Source: CAUZIZ01 sp965222655 (GTDB lineage Bacteria; Acidobacteriota; UBA6911; RPQK01; JAJDTT01). From it: 64,000 nt of DNA. Position 1 is the first letter of the stretch. Each line of letters begins with the position of its first letter. The notes under the pieces are model-generated. The model was not told the DNA's origin. It ran no database searches and saw only the letters and a program-made list of their open reading frames with translations. This document shows, one piece after another, positions 1-9,219 of the stretch. Location: NCBI GenBank assembly GCA_965222655.1, contig CBDCUP010000009.1, positions 434,001-498,000 of the forward strand, in the 5' to 3' direction. Made by a program: the position numbers and the translations under genes.

Positions 1-787
1 CATCGGCGGATGGAACTTGAGCGGTTCCGATCCGAGCGAGATCCGCGCCCGCGTGGAAGACCTCTATGCTTTCGCGCCAGCGGAGCGGACCCTTGGAACG
101 CTGGTCCACTCTTTGCCCTCAAAAATGTGGCCCGCGCTGGGCCGCTGGCACGGCGACGGCGCATGGGGCCGCTACTTCGATAACCCGGCAGACGGGGACG
201 ACCTGGAATTTCAAGACTGGCAGGTGATCGACATGGCCGGCGCCGCGGAGCATGACGACTTATGCGAGGCGGCGCTGTTCTACCTTTTGGAGCGGTTGCG
301 CCTCGCCCTGGAGAACCCCGACGAGACCGCCCGCGTCAAGCTCATGGTGGTAGACGAGGCGTGGCGCTACCTTCAAGATCCCGCCGTCCTTTCCTATCTC
401 GCAGAGGCCGCCAAAACCTGGCGCAAGAAGAACGCGGCGCTGATCGTGGCGACTCAAAGCGCCGTGGACGTGACGGGAACGGCGGGCGCGGAGGCGTTGC
501 TTGAATCCATGCCGACCAAGCTCTTCCTTGCCAACCCGGACCTGCCTGAGAAGGCCGCAGAAACCTTCCGGTTGAACCCCTCGGAAATGAACACCATTCG
601 AGGCTTGATCCCGAAGCGAGAGCTTTACTTGAGACGCCCCGACGCGGCGGGGATCTTACGCCTTGAAGTCGATCCGGCCAGCTATTGGCTTTACACCTCT
701 TCGCCGGTGGATGCGGCGAAGCGGGCCGCAGCCGTCGAAGAACACGGTTTAGAACTGGCCCTTGAACACTTATCAAAACGGAGGTAA
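1..787 (+). CDS. VirB4/TrbE-type conjugation ATPase, C-terminal part
   Basis: This is the C-terminal end of the type IV secretion ATPase that powers pilus assembly and substrate transfer at the inner membrane. The reading frame is open from base 2, so the gene starts upstream of the window. A Walker B strand with acidic pair and downstream tryptophan (VVDEAW) is encoded near 346-363, and the ATQS box typical of VirB4 near 449-460. The usual VirB4 tail about failing lanes and loading (NPSEMNTIRGL) follows. The N-terminal domain and Walker A are outside the window. A GGAGG at 780-784, inside its last codons, serves the next gene, which begins 5 bases after the stop, so the two are co-transcribed. 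Confidence 0.9.
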   Translation, partial: IGGWNLSGSDPSEIRARVEDLYAFAPAERTLGTLVHSLPSKMWPALGRWHGDGAWGRYFDNPADGDDLEFQDWQVIDMAGAAEHDDLCEAALFYLLERLRLALENPDETARVKLMVVDEAWRYLQDPAVLSYLAEAAKTWRKKNAALIVATQSAVDVTGTAGAEALLESMPTKLFLANPDLPEKAAETFRLNPSEMNTIRGLIPKRELYLRRPDAAGILRLEVDPASYWLYTSSPVDAAKRAAAVEEHGLELALEHLSKRR

Positions 788-792
788 TTCAA

Positions 793-1632
793 ATGTTGAA
801 ATTGATTCCACTTTTGACGGCGGCGCTCCTGGTTCAGGGGCCGGTGCTGGCTCAGGACGCGGGCGCGGTGTTGCGGATCATCGAAACCCAGGATCAGATT
901 GTGAGGATTCAGGCCAAGACGCGGCACACCACTGTAATCGTGTTGCCCGCGTCCGAGGACATTCTTGATTTCGTAGTGGGGGATTCCGAGTATTGGCACC
1001 TGACCGGCGCGGCCAATCTCGCTTTCCTGAAACCGATTGCGGAAGGTGTCACAACGAACGTGGCCTTGGTCTGTGAATCCGGGCGGATCTATTCGTTCCT
1101 GGTGACGGAAGGTAGCACCGGGGAACCGCATCTAATCGTCCGGGTGGAGCACCCGGAGATTGACGATCCCCGCATCTCGCCGGGTGTAAACACCCCGGCC
1201 TTTGTCCGACGATCCCAGGTCACGGCCTATCAGGAAATGGCGGAAACCGCCATGAAGACCGTCGCCACAGTTCAGGAGGAAGCCGAGGTCCGGGTTGCCG
1301 AGGCGAAGGCCTTGGCCGAGGGTGAGACTGAGGCTTTCCGGTCGGACTATCCCACCCGGTTGAACTTCCCTTACCGCTTGGAGGACAAAGCGATCAAGTG
1401 GCCGTTCCTGGTCGAGGGAATGTGGAATGACGGCCAGTTTACCTATCTCCGTTCCAACGCCCAGGAGACGCCCGCGCTGTACGAAGAAAAGGACGGCAAA
1501 CCGGCTTTGGTTGCCTACGATCTTGAAGAAGACGGCCTGTATATCGCCCGTCATGTTTTAGGCAACGGCTGGTTGCAGATCGGCAAAGAAAAAGCCAAGT
1601 GGCGATTCACCGCGCCGAAGGTGGCACCGTGA
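793..1632 (+). CDS. VirB9/TrbG-like outer-membrane core complex protein
   Basis: A 279-residue protein with a clear signal peptide (hydrophobic residues 3-20, cleavage probably after LAQ). Position between VirB4 and VirB10, length and beta-rich composition fit VirB9/TrbG, which builds the outer-membrane ring of the conjugation channel together with VirB10. The C-terminal part carries the aromatic pattern of the family (YLRSNAQETPALYEEKDG) near residues 215-235. The ATG at 793 has a perfect GGAGG nine bases upstream. Its stop overlaps the GTG start of the next gene (GTGA), indicating translational coupling. The family call rests on context plus residue pattern; no profile was run. Confidence 0.85.
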   Translation: MLKLIPLLTAALLVQGPVLAQDAGAVLRIIETQDQIVRIQAKTRHTTVIVLPASEDILDFVVGDSEYWHLTGAANLAFLKPIAEGVTTNVALVCESGRIYSFLVTEGSTGEPHLIVRVEHPEIDDPRISPGVNTPAFVRRSQVTAYQEMAETAMKTVATVQEEAEVRVAEAKALAEGETEAFRSDYPTRLNFPYRLEDKAIKWPFLVEGMWNDGQFTYLRSNAQETPALYEEKDGKPALVAYDLEEDGLYIARHVLGNGWLQIGKEKAKWRFTAPKVAP

Positions 1633-3020
1633 CGGACTGGAAGCGCCTTTACCCCAAACCAGCCGGGAGCTTGCCGGGAGGCATTGTCACTCAATGGGGC
1701 GTGGCGCTTATTACGGTGTTGATCCTTGTGTTTGTGGCGATATGGCTTGCCACCGGCGGATCGGAGCCAGCAGAAACCGACTCCATAGGGGGAGAAGTCA
1801 CCGGCCCGGCGCGGAACTTCGCCGGGCGGATGGCCGCGCAGGTCGAAGCCGAGTCCCTACGGGCCGAGACGCGGCGATCAGCGGCGGAACGGACCCTACA
1901 GGCGCAGCAGCGCCAGGAGGCGCGGGCGTCCGCAACGGGCGCGATCGGAGGCGGGCAGGTGACGATGGACGAAGCGTTGTTACTGGCCGGGCCGAGTCCT
2001 GAAACCGGCGAAGCGTACACGCAGCAGGAATTTGAACTCCGGGAGCGGTTGCGCCTTGAAGCCCTGGAGCGGCGGAGCCGGTCCCTTCGCAGTTCGCCGG
2101 TGGCTCAGACCTACCGGCAATTCGACCGCGCCGGTTCAGTGACGGAAGGGGGAGCAGCCCCCGGCCCGGTCGAAGCGATCCGCGCCGAGGGAGCGGCGGC
2201 GCTCTCTCAGGCCCTTGGGAAGTTCGAGGGTGTGACGGGGAGCCTGGAAGATGACATTGCGGCGGAGGCGGAAGCGGATCGGGCTTTCCTTGCGGCGCTC
2301 ACCGGAGCACAGCAGGGCGGTGGAGCGGACCCGGCCCAGGCCGTTCCTCCTGGACCGGCAGCGCCCGCGCCTAATTCGCTAGGCTTTCCCGGGGCGGCGG
2401 CGCAACCGGCCCGCGATTATGCCAACCCGCCGCGTCTTGAGGGCGGCGGCGATCCGCCAGGGTGGGAACGGATCTATGAGGGATCTTTCCTTGAGGCCGT
2501 CCTGGTCACCCAACTGTCCGGTGACTTCCCCGGCCCGGTCCTGGCCCAGGTTGCCGTGCCGTTTTACTCCGCTGACCGGCAGCGGATTTTAGTCCCGCGT
2601 GGAGCGCGGGTGGTCGGAACCGCGTCGGCAGTTCAGGGGCAAGATCAAGAGCGCCTAGCTGTCAGTTTCCATCGGTTGATCTACCCGGACGGTCGATGGG
2701 TGACACTGGACTTTCACGGCCTCAACCAAGTGGGAGAAGGCGCGTTGAAAGATCAGGTGAACCGTCACTATTTCTCGATGTTTGCCGCTGTCGGTGCGGT
2801 TGGCATCATTAGCGGCCTCACCTTGCAGAACTCGAACCCTTACGGCGGCGGGGCTCAAGCGTTCCGGGCCGGGGCCGGGCAAGGACTCGGCCAAGCCGCC
2901 GAGCAAATCTTACAGCGTTTCTTGAACCGTTTACCCAATATCACAATCCGGGCCGGGCATCGGCTTCGCATCTGGTTTACGTCCGATGTTCTGGTCCCCC
3001 GAAACCTAAAAGGAGAATGA
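1629..3020 (+). CDS. VirB10/TrbI-like channel scaffold protein
   Basis: A 463-residue VirB10/TrbI protein, which spans inner and outer membranes and transmits ATP energy to the channel. A short cytoplasmic N-terminus is followed by one membrane helix at about residues 23-40, then a long low-complexity periplasmic part rich in Ala, Glu and Arg. The conserved beta-barrel domain lies in the last 200 residues (VPRGARVVGTA, then a hydrophobic antenna-like segment FSMFAAVGAVGIISG). The GTG at 1629 is chosen because it forms a GTGA overlap with the VirB9 stop; the frame stays open 30 bases further upstream. The stop at 3018-3020 sits beside the start of the next gene. Confidence 0.88.
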   Translation: MTDWKRLYPKPAGSLPGGIVTQWGVALITVLILVFVAIWLATGGSEPAETDSIGGEVTGPARNFAGRMAAQVEAESLRAETRRSAAERTLQAQQRQEARASATGAIGGGQVTMDEALLLAGPSPETGEAYTQQEFELRERLRLEALERRSRSLRSSPVAQTYRQFDRAGSVTEGGAAPGPVEAIRAEGAAALSQALGKFEGVTGSLEDDIAAEAEADRAFLAALTGAQQGGGADPAQAVPPGPAAPAPNSLGFPGAAAQPARDYANPPRLEGGGDPPGWERIYEGSFLEAVLVTQLSGDFPGPVLAQVAVPFYSADRQRILVPRGARVVGTASAVQGQDQERLAVSFHRLIYPDGRWVTLDFHGLNQVGEGALKDQVNRHYFSMFAAVGAVGIISGLTLQNSNPYGGGAQAFRAGAGQGLGQAAEQILQRFLNRLPNITIRAGHRLRIWFTSDVLVPRNLKGE

Positions 3021-3022
3021 AA

Positions 3023-3937
3023 ATGAAACACCGAATCGTGAGCGGCCTTGTCTTGGTTCCCCTCATGATCGTCCTGAGCACCACGCCCGCCTACGCCATC
3101 TTTGGCGGGATCCTTGCGGCGATCCAGCGGGCGCAGATGATCGTCAATCAGGGGGTCCAAATCTACAACGATGCCATGGAGAAGATCACGATGAACGGCC
3201 AGCTAACGGAACTGACCGATCAATTCTCGCACCTGAAAGAGCAAGCCCTTGGCACGGTCGGGGCGCTGACCCAACCCTTCACCGATCTTAGCTCGATCCC
3301 GACTGAATTTATCGGCGTGGGCCTTTCCTGGAAGAACGACTTTACCGGCGTCGCCGGGGAGTTGGCCGGAGCGGTGGAGCAACTAGGAGAATCGGGAACC
3401 AGTTTCACCGACGCATGGCGGGATCGCTTGACGGCCAGTAACACCATATCGGAGAGCGATTTTCTGAGCCTCTACGCGGACCAGAGCCCGGAGGTCGGAG
3501 CGGCGGCGTCCCGGGTCTACCTAGCGGCAGCAGAGGCCGGGGACAAGAAGCTCGTCATGGCTCACGCTCAAAGCGATGCGGCCAAGAATCTGATGGTGGC
3601 CGCGAAGGAGGCGGTTTCGTCCTATGAAGGATTGCGAAACAACACGAACACGAGCAACACCGCGCTACAGCAAGCGATGGTTGCCGGGACCGTGACCCAG
3701 GGCAACCTTACCGCTGCGATGGCGCAGTTGATGGTTTATCAGGCGTCCAAGGAGTCCGCGAGAGAGTACGAACAGGAGATAGCGCGGCGCGAAGAACTGG
3801 CCCGTTTCGTGGAGGCCGAGCGCGAAGCGCAGATTGCTTTTGACGCGCAGCAAGCCGGGATCGCGGCGCGGGTGGATTCGATGCGCGAGGGGTTGCTTTT
3901 CAGAGTCCCGGCGCTCTACGGAGGCCCCGGCCAGTAG
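3023..3937 (+). CDS. TrbJ/VirB5-like periplasmic pilus-tip protein
   Basis: A 304-residue secreted helical protein. Residues 1-25 form a signal peptide ending in AYA, followed by IFGGILAAIQRAQ, and the rest is almost entirely alpha-helical with many Ala, Gln and Glu residues. This matches TrbJ/VirB5, the minor pilin that contacts recipient cells. Start choice: AGGAG at 3011-3015 is only one base from the ATG at 3017 but seven from the ATG at 3023, so 3023 is preferred. Located between VirB10 and VirB6 as in Trb operons. A coiled-coil near residues 235-270 is rich in charged residues. Confidence 0.8.
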   Translation: MKHRIVSGLVLVPLMIVLSTTPAYAIFGGILAAIQRAQMIVNQGVQIYNDAMEKITMNGQLTELTDQFSHLKEQALGTVGALTQPFTDLSSIPTEFIGVGLSWKNDFTGVAGELAGAVEQLGESGTSFTDAWRDRLTASNTISESDFLSLYADQSPEVGAAASRVYLAAAEAGDKKLVMAHAQSDAAKNLMVAAKEAVSSYEGLRNNTNTSNTALQQAMVAGTVTQGNLTAAMAQLMVYQASKESAREYEQEIARREELARFVEAEREAQIAFDAQQAGIAARVDSMREGLLFRVPALYGGPGQ

Positions 3938-3947
3938 GCACACGCCG

Positions 3948-4949
3948 ATGCAGCTTCAGATTGACCCGAATATCCCCTCCAATCTCCCCGACGAGGAACT
4001 GAGGGATTTCCAATCTTTCATTCAGACCGCGCTTGACGGTCTGACAGATGCGGCGGGGGGAGAGGTGATGGCCCTTGGAACTGGCCTGCTTACCGGGCTT
4101 GCGTTGATTGTCATCGTGATCGCCGGGGTCAAGATCGCCTTTAGCGGAAATATCCAACCGTGGGAGCTGGTGCGCCTCGTCATTGGAATATGGATTCCGT
4201 GGGTGATGATGCAGTTCTACACGACCACGATTCCCGGCATGTCCCACACCTTTCCGGGGATGATTGCCGAGGGGGGGAACTTTCTACACGAACTGTTGCT
4301 AGGCGACATCATTAGCTCGATGCAAACCGAACTCGGCGACATGGTGAGGGCCATAGCCGCGAACATGCAAACGCAAGCGGCCCAGGGGAACGTGGTGGGG
4401 ATCTTAACGGGTGGCGCCCACGCCTTCATTACCGCCGTCGCCGGGAGCATCATCATGGCGTTTTTGATTCTCATGCTCATTGTCTTATTCGCTGTCACTT
4501 ACGCTCAGGTGATCTGGGCTCAAATCGCGCTGGCGATCCTCATCATTTTAGGGCCGATCTTTATCCCGTTTCTGGTGTTCGAGCCGCTGGCCTTTCTCTT
4601 TTGGAGCTGGTTCAAAGGGATGCTCACCTATTCGCTCTATGCCGTGATCGCCGGGTGTGTGTTGCGAGTGTTCAGCGCCGTGGGGATTGCGTATATCACG
4701 ACGCTGGGCGGCGCGAACCTTGACACCCAATCCATGACGCAAGTGGGCCTATGGACGCTGGCCGTCATTCCTCTTTTCATTGCCGGGATTCTCTCATCGC
4801 TCAAATGCGGGGAACTGGCCTCGATGCTCGTTACCGGAGGCGGAGCGGGAGGGAGCGGACTCATGGGTATGGCGACAACGGCAGGGATGGCTGCGGCCAG
4901 CGGCGGAGCGGCGGCGGCGAAGACAGCGGCATCGGGAGGGATCAAGTGA
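3948..4949 (+). CDS. TrbL/VirB6-like polytopic inner-membrane channel protein
   Basis: A 333-residue polytopic membrane protein matching TrbL/VirB6, the inner-membrane channel subunit. Clear hydrophobic segments occur near residues 38-58, 64-84, 160-185, 188-210, 225-245 and 265-285, and the C-terminal 40 residues are a Gly/Ala-rich tail. The ATG at 3948 lies 11 bases after the TrbJ stop with only a weak ribosome site, so translation may depend on coupling. The reading frame extends upstream inside trbJ, but that part lacks hydrophobic character and is not used. Its stop overlaps the GTG start of virB8 (GTGA). Confidence 0.85.
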   Translation: MQLQIDPNIPSNLPDEELRDFQSFIQTALDGLTDAAGGEVMALGTGLLTGLALIVIVIAGVKIAFSGNIQPWELVRLVIGIWIPWVMMQFYTTTIPGMSHTFPGMIAEGGNFLHELLLGDIISSMQTELGDMVRAIAANMQTQAAQGNVVGILTGGAHAFITAVAGSIIMAFLILMLIVLFAVTYAQVIWAQIALAILIILGPIFIPFLVFEPLAFLFWSWFKGMLTYSLYAVIAGCVLRVFSAVGIAYITTLGGANLDTQSMTQVGLWTLAVIPLFIAGILSSLKCGELASMLVTGGGAGGSGLMGMATTAGMAAASGGAAAAKTAASGGIK

Positions 4950-5626
4950 GCCAAGATAAGACGCCCCCGGCGAAAGACGCGGGCGGGGAGTATGCCGAGA
5001 TATGGGGCGAGGCGATCCACACCAACCGTCACCTTCGGACGATCACGGTGGGGCTTGGTATTGCGGTGGTCCTTCTCATTGTCGTCGTGCTTCGGATTGC
5101 AACGGTCGATCCACCACGGCCCATCGTCGTGAGGGTTGACGAAGTGGGCCGGGCGGAGGCCGTCGCTTATGACGTGATGGAGGCCCAGGCCGACCCGCTG
5201 GACCCGACGACCAAATACTTTCTCAATCGTTTCGTCTATGACTTCTATTCCCGTCGCCGGGCGACGGTCGAAGAAAACTGGTCCCGCAGTCTCCGGTTTC
5301 TCACGACCGATCTAGCCAACGCATCCTTCCGGGCCGAAAGTCAGAATATCGCCCTCCTAGCGGCGGGCGCGGCCCGCGATGAGTTGCAGGTGGATCGTGT
5401 CGTTTTGAGGATTCAAGCCAACCCCCAGGAGCCCCACAGCGCGACGGCCGATTTTGACCTCGTGCGCCTTGTCGCCGAGGGCGAAGTGGACCGGGAGCGG
5501 TGGAGCTTATCGCTTCAATTCCTGTTCCTCGCTGAGATCCCCCCCGATCTGATTGTTCACAATCCTATGGGGATCGTCATCACCTACCTGCAAGGAGATC
5601 GGGCCGTGGTGACGGGCGACCGATGA
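4946..5626 (+). CDS. VirB8/TrbF-like assembly protein
   Basis: A 226-residue bitopic membrane protein: cytoplasmic N-terminus of about 32 residues, one membrane helix at about 33-52, then a periplasmic domain with the NTF2-like fold pattern of VirB8/TrbF (YDFYSRRRATVEENW, then LVAEGEVDRERW). VirB8 nucleates assembly of the channel. The GTG at 4946 forms a GTGA overlap with trbL and has GGGAGG at 4935-4940. The family is recognised from architecture, size and order within the operon. The stop overlaps the next ATG (ATGA). Confidence 0.82.
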   Translation: MSQDKTPPAKDAGGEYAEIWGEAIHTNRHLRTITVGLGIAVVLLIVVVLRIATVDPPRPIVVRVDEVGRAEAVAYDVMEAQADPLDPTTKYFLNRFVYDFYSRRRATVEENWSRSLRFLTTDLANASFRAESQNIALLAAGAARDELQVDRVVLRIQANPQEPHSATADFDLVRLVAEGEVDRERWSLSLQFLFLAEIPPDLIVHNPMGIVITYLQGDRAVVTGDR

Positions 5627-6555
5627 TCGAGCATTTGAAGGGCCGGGAACAGGCGCTTGCGCCCCTTGGATGGACCGGGCGGGAGGCGGAATGGATTGCG
5701 CTGGTTTGTCTGCACAGCGGAGTTTTCACGCGGACGCAGTTCTGTTGCTACTTCAATACCTACCGGAAACAGGCGCACCGTTTCGTGAAGGCATTGATCG
5801 AACAACGGGCAGCGGTCGAAACCGATGTAATTGCCTTCAACGGCGGCGGAAAGACGTGCCGGATTTCAAGCAAGCCGCTTTACCGGGCGCTCGGAGTCGA
5901 GAATATCCGTCACCGGCGGAAAGCGGGAGCGCCGGTCGTCATGCGGCGGCTTCTCTCGCTTGATTTTATCCTGGAACATCCGGGCATGAACTGGCTTCCG
6001 ACCGAGGGGGAAAAGGTCGAATTTATTGAAGGGCTAGGGGTCCGTTCCAACCTCATTCCCCGGCGGATTTACTACGGCGCGGTGGCCGCTCAGAAACGCT
6101 ATTTTGCGCTCAAGCTCCCCGTTGCCGGAGGCGATAAAACCGTCACCTTCGCCTATGTCGATCCTGGCCGGGAGAGCACCGGCGAACTCAACTCATGGGG
6201 AGCGGCGCATGGACCGCTTTGGGATGCGATCCGCGCCAAGGGTCGGCGGGTGGAGGTGATCGCCATCGGCGCGGAACTGGACGCGGTTTTGCGGGCGGAT
6301 CGGGTGCTACAGCTTTGGGCGTCGGCGGAGCCGGGGAAGGTGGCAACGGGGTTGACGGTGAAGCAGGAGATCAGGGCGATTAGTGATGCAATCGACAATC
6401 GAGACATGGGATTTTTGGCACAGTACGGCGGGATGGGCGAGGCCGGGAAGCGGTACATGGCGCTTCAAAAACTTCCCGAAGCGGAGCTTGCGGAAGGGGT
6501 GTCGATTGACGACTATTCGACGTTCCGGGCAACCCGGTTTGCGGATCTGGCTTGA
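5623..6555 (+). CDS. Unknown protein embedded in the conjugation operon (winged-helix-like N-terminus)
   Basis: A 310-residue protein that I cannot name. It starts in an ATGA overlap with virB8, so it is made as part of the secretion operon. Residues 20-90 look like a winged helix (a TRTQF turn, then a Phe-Val-Lys-Ala-Leu helix and a two-strand wing ending in a CRISSK strand). Residues 120-250 are mixed alpha/beta with charged loops, and no membrane segment is visible. The fold outline resembles replication-relaxation type proteins, which often sit next to relaxase or coupling-protein genes, so a role in DNA processing is possible but is inference. It is followed by the repeat-rich gap before virD4. 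Confidence 0.6.
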   Translation: MIEHLKGREQALAPLGWTGREAEWIALVCLHSGVFTRTQFCCYFNTYRKQAHRFVKALIEQRAAVETDVIAFNGGGKTCRISSKPLYRALGVENIRHRRKAGAPVVMRRLLSLDFILEHPGMNWLPTEGEKVEFIEGLGVRSNLIPRRIYYGAVAAQKRYFALKLPVAGGDKTVTFAYVDPGRESTGELNSWGAAHGPLWDAIRAKGRRVEVIAIGAELDAVLRADRVLQLWASAEPGKVATGLTVKQEIRAISDAIDNRDMGFLAQYGGMGEAGKRYMALQKLPEAELAEGVSIDDYSTFRATRFADLA

Positions 6556-6912
6556 GGGGCCAAATCCGGGGTGTTTTTCATGCCCCAAAGGACCGCTTAT
6601 TTTTTGCCCCAGGGACAAAGGGGGGGGTGGGGCATAAAAAAGCGTGGGGGTGGGGCATCCATACACTCCTTGAACCGTTTTGTGTTCAGTGGTTTGCCCC
6701 TACTATTCGGCTTCCATAATGACGATACAGAAAAATCCGGGAAGACGATAGCGCCCCCCCCCGAAACGGGGGTTCCTACCGGCCCCGATAGCGGTCCTGC
6801 GGGGCAGTCCCCCTATCCGGCCCCAGGGGGTCGCTATCGTCGGTATTTATCCCTGCGGGAAGGCTCGGAAAAGACGCCCGACAGCGGCGGGCATTAAGCG
6901 GAGAATGGACCT
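6556..6912. other. Repeat-rich non-coding gap before virD4 (candidate oriT)
   Basis: No convincing gene lies here. Between 6581 and 6700 the hexamer TGCCCC occurs at 6581, 6605 and 6695, and its complement within TGGGGCAT at 6628 and 6651, giving five copies in both orientations. Further on, GACGATAGCG at 6744-6753 is repeated inverted at 6832-6841, and the match continues into the neighbouring C-run. This is the only large gap in an otherwise overlapping operon and directly precedes the coupling protein, so an origin of transfer or operator is plausible. It ends with GGAG at 6900-6903, the ribosome site of virD4. Confidence 0.5.
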
Positions 6913-9219
6913 ATGGAATTGCGGAAGAACTGCCGGACACTGATCACGGCCTTGAACCGGTTTTGGCACCGGGAGGCCGGGCCGATGAACTGGAAAAACC
7001 CCGTCCGCGTGGTGGCCTATATCGGCTGGGAAATTTTCAACGTCATGGCCTTCTTGGTGGGTGAATGGGTCCGGTACGGCGTCCGGGCCAGTCAGATTGT
7101 CCTGGCCATTCCCCCTACCGTGATCCTCTTTTCCGGGGGGGTTTGGTTCGCCGTTTGGAGCTTTGTCCGGCGTCCTTTTCCGGCGCTTGAGACGGTCCCT
7201 TTGCTCGATCTTTTGGAGTATCACAACCCGAATGTTTACAGTGCCGTGGTGATCTGGTACTACCTTTCTCCGCTGGTGGCGGTGATGCTGGCCGGATCTA
7301 TTTCCCTGTCTATTTGGAAGGTTTGGATTGAGGCGCGAAAGCGCGATTTACTTCCCTTTGGGGCGCTCCCCGCTTGGCCTCTTTCCCCGAAGCAGCCCGG
7401 CCCCGAAATCGTCATCGGGGAAGTGCATCATCCGGTCGAAGCCAGGGAGATTTTCAACCCCGGATGGCTCACCATCCCGGAGCGCGGACTGTATACCGGC
7501 ATTGCCATTTTTGGAGCGGTGGGGAGCGGCAAAACTTCGGCCTGTATGCACCCCTTCGCCAAGCAGCTACTCGGCTGGCAAGCGGACGATCCGGAGCGGA
7601 GGCCAGCGGCGCTCATGCTCGAAGTGAAGGGAGATTTTTGCCATGACATTCGCTCGATCCTGGATAACGCGGGCCGGGGAGACGACTACCTGGAGATCGG
7701 AATGGGCGGCGTCTGGAAATGGAACCCCCTCTCCGCGTGGTGGCTCGATTCATACTCGCTGGCCTACACCGTTGCCAGCCTTCTCAATCAGCTTTTCGGC
7801 AAGGGCAAGGAGCCTTTTTGGCAGCAAGCCTATACCAATCTGGTGCGCTGGATTATCGAGCTTCACCGGGTGCTGCCGGAGCAGTGGGTGACATTGCAGC
7901 AGGTCTATCAATGCGCCATTGACCCGGATCTTTTCGCGGCCAAGATCAAACAGGCCGAGGCATGGAGCGCGGAGCTAAACACCGGGGAGGTTTTCATTCC
8001 GTCCGAAATCTGGAAACCAAAAATGTACGATCTAGCCGATTGGGACATGAAGGCCACACCGGACGGGAAGGAAATGCAGACCGTCTACACCGTGGACCTG
8101 GCTCATAAGCTAGAGGAATTGGAGATCAAGCCTCGTATCGTTTGGGAGCCCGGAGCCGGGGACGATGTGAGAGAGCGGGTGGCCACTGTGAAGCGGTGGT
8201 TTGACAACGACTGGCAAAAGCTGGACAACAAAATCAAATCCTCGATTGTCGAAGGCGTTTCCGTATTCCTGTCAATGTTCGATATGCCGGACGTGGCGGC
8301 GGTGTTCTGTCCCCCGCCCCCGGAAGTGTCCGACGATCCCCGGCGCATCGGCCCGAAGGCCAGGGCCGCGATGCTGGCCGAGGCAAAGGCCCAGGCCAAG
8401 GGCCGGGGGGAGGCAAGCGGCGAGAAGAAGGGCAAGGAGGACCGGCAATGGCCCGCCCATACCATTGCCGAAAGGCCGCGCTATTTACCCCCGCTCTATG
8501 AATTGATCGAGGGCGGCAAGGTGCTGGCCTTGAACATGCCAGCCGGGAGCAACCCGGCGCTGGCCCGCGCCATCGGCGTGATGCTCAAAAACGCATGGCT
8601 CCAAGCCTTGCTCATGCGACCGGCTCAGATGAAGGAATCCCCCACGGCCTACTTTCGGCCAGCGGTCTTTATCTGTGACGAGTACCAATCCTTCGCATCG
8701 GTGGGCGAGGACGATCCGACCGGCGATGAGAAATCCTTTGCCTTAACGCGGCAATGCCGCTGCATCCCGATTGTTGCGACCCAATCCATATCCTCATTGC
8801 GGGCCGTGCTTGGCAGTTCGGAGGCGTGGCGGGCGCTCTTGCAGACGCTTCGCACCCGGATCTTCCTATCCTTGAGCGACGACGCCAGCGCCAAGATTGC
8901 ATCGGAATTGTGCGGGCAGGTTGCCAAGATCAAAGGATCGTACACGATCAGCGAGACCTCGAAGCGGGCGGGCGTGTCCCCGCTCTCAGGCCGCGCCGGT
9001 GGATCGGGCGGCGGGAGCATCGGCGCAACCAAGTCTTTCCAGGAGCGCCGGGAGGCCGTCTTTCACCCGCGAGACTTCGCCTTGCTTGGAAACTGTCAGG
9101 CTATTTGCTTGCCCTATGACGGGGCGCAATCGCTGGAACCCAGGAGGGTTTATCTCAAACCTCATTACCTTCCCCTGGAACATTCTTATTGGAGAGCGAA
9201 GGAGGCCGGAGAGATATGA
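6913..9219 (+). CDS. VirD4/TraG-type coupling protein
   Basis: A 768-residue type IV coupling protein, which brings the relaxase-DNA complex to the secretion channel. N-terminal membrane helices lie near residues 33-50, 58-80 and 110-130. The Walker A motif GAVGSGKTS is near residues 200-208, and the Walker B motif VFICDEYQS near 585-593, followed by the family's ATQS box. A charged Lys/Glu-rich insertion near residues 490-520 lies between the motifs. ATG 6913 has GGAG nine bases upstream. The stop overlaps the start of the VirB11 gene (ATGA). Both nucleotide-binding motifs are intact, so the protein should be active. Confidence 0.93.
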   Translation: MELRKNCRTLITALNRFWHREAGPMNWKNPVRVVAYIGWEIFNVMAFLVGEWVRYGVRASQIVLAIPPTVILFSGGVWFAVWSFVRRPFPALETVPLLDLLEYHNPNVYSAVVIWYYLSPLVAVMLAGSISLSIWKVWIEARKRDLLPFGALPAWPLSPKQPGPEIVIGEVHHPVEAREIFNPGWLTIPERGLYTGIAIFGAVGSGKTSACMHPFAKQLLGWQADDPERRPAALMLEVKGDFCHDIRSILDNAGRGDDYLEIGMGGVWKWNPLSAWWLDSYSLAYTVASLLNQLFGKGKEPFWQQAYTNLVRWIIELHRVLPEQWVTLQQVYQCAIDPDLFAAKIKQAEAWSAELNTGEVFIPSEIWKPKMYDLADWDMKATPDGKEMQTVYTVDLAHKLEELEIKPRIVWEPGAGDDVRERVATVKRWFDNDWQKLDNKIKSSIVEGVSVFLSMFDMPDVAAVFCPPPPEVSDDPRRIGPKARAAMLAEAKAQAKGRGEASGEKKGKEDRQWPAHTIAERPRYLPPLYELIEGGKVLALNMPAGSNPALARAIGVMLKNAWLQALLMRPAQMKESPTAYFRPAVFICDEYQSFASVGEDDPTGDEKSFALTRQCRCIPIVATQSISSLRAVLGSSEAWRALLQTLRTRIFLSLSDDASAKIASELCGQVAKIKGSYTISETSKRAGVSPLSGRAGGSGGGSIGATKSFQERREAVFHPRDFALLGNCQAICLPYDGAQSLEPRRVYLKPHYLPLEHSYWRAKEAGEI

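Noticed and set aside
6571..6897. 108-residue ORF in the gap before virD4
   Set aside because: Composition is unnatural (Gly/Pro/Arg runs caused by G-tracts), and it spans the repeat cluster; no ribosome site.
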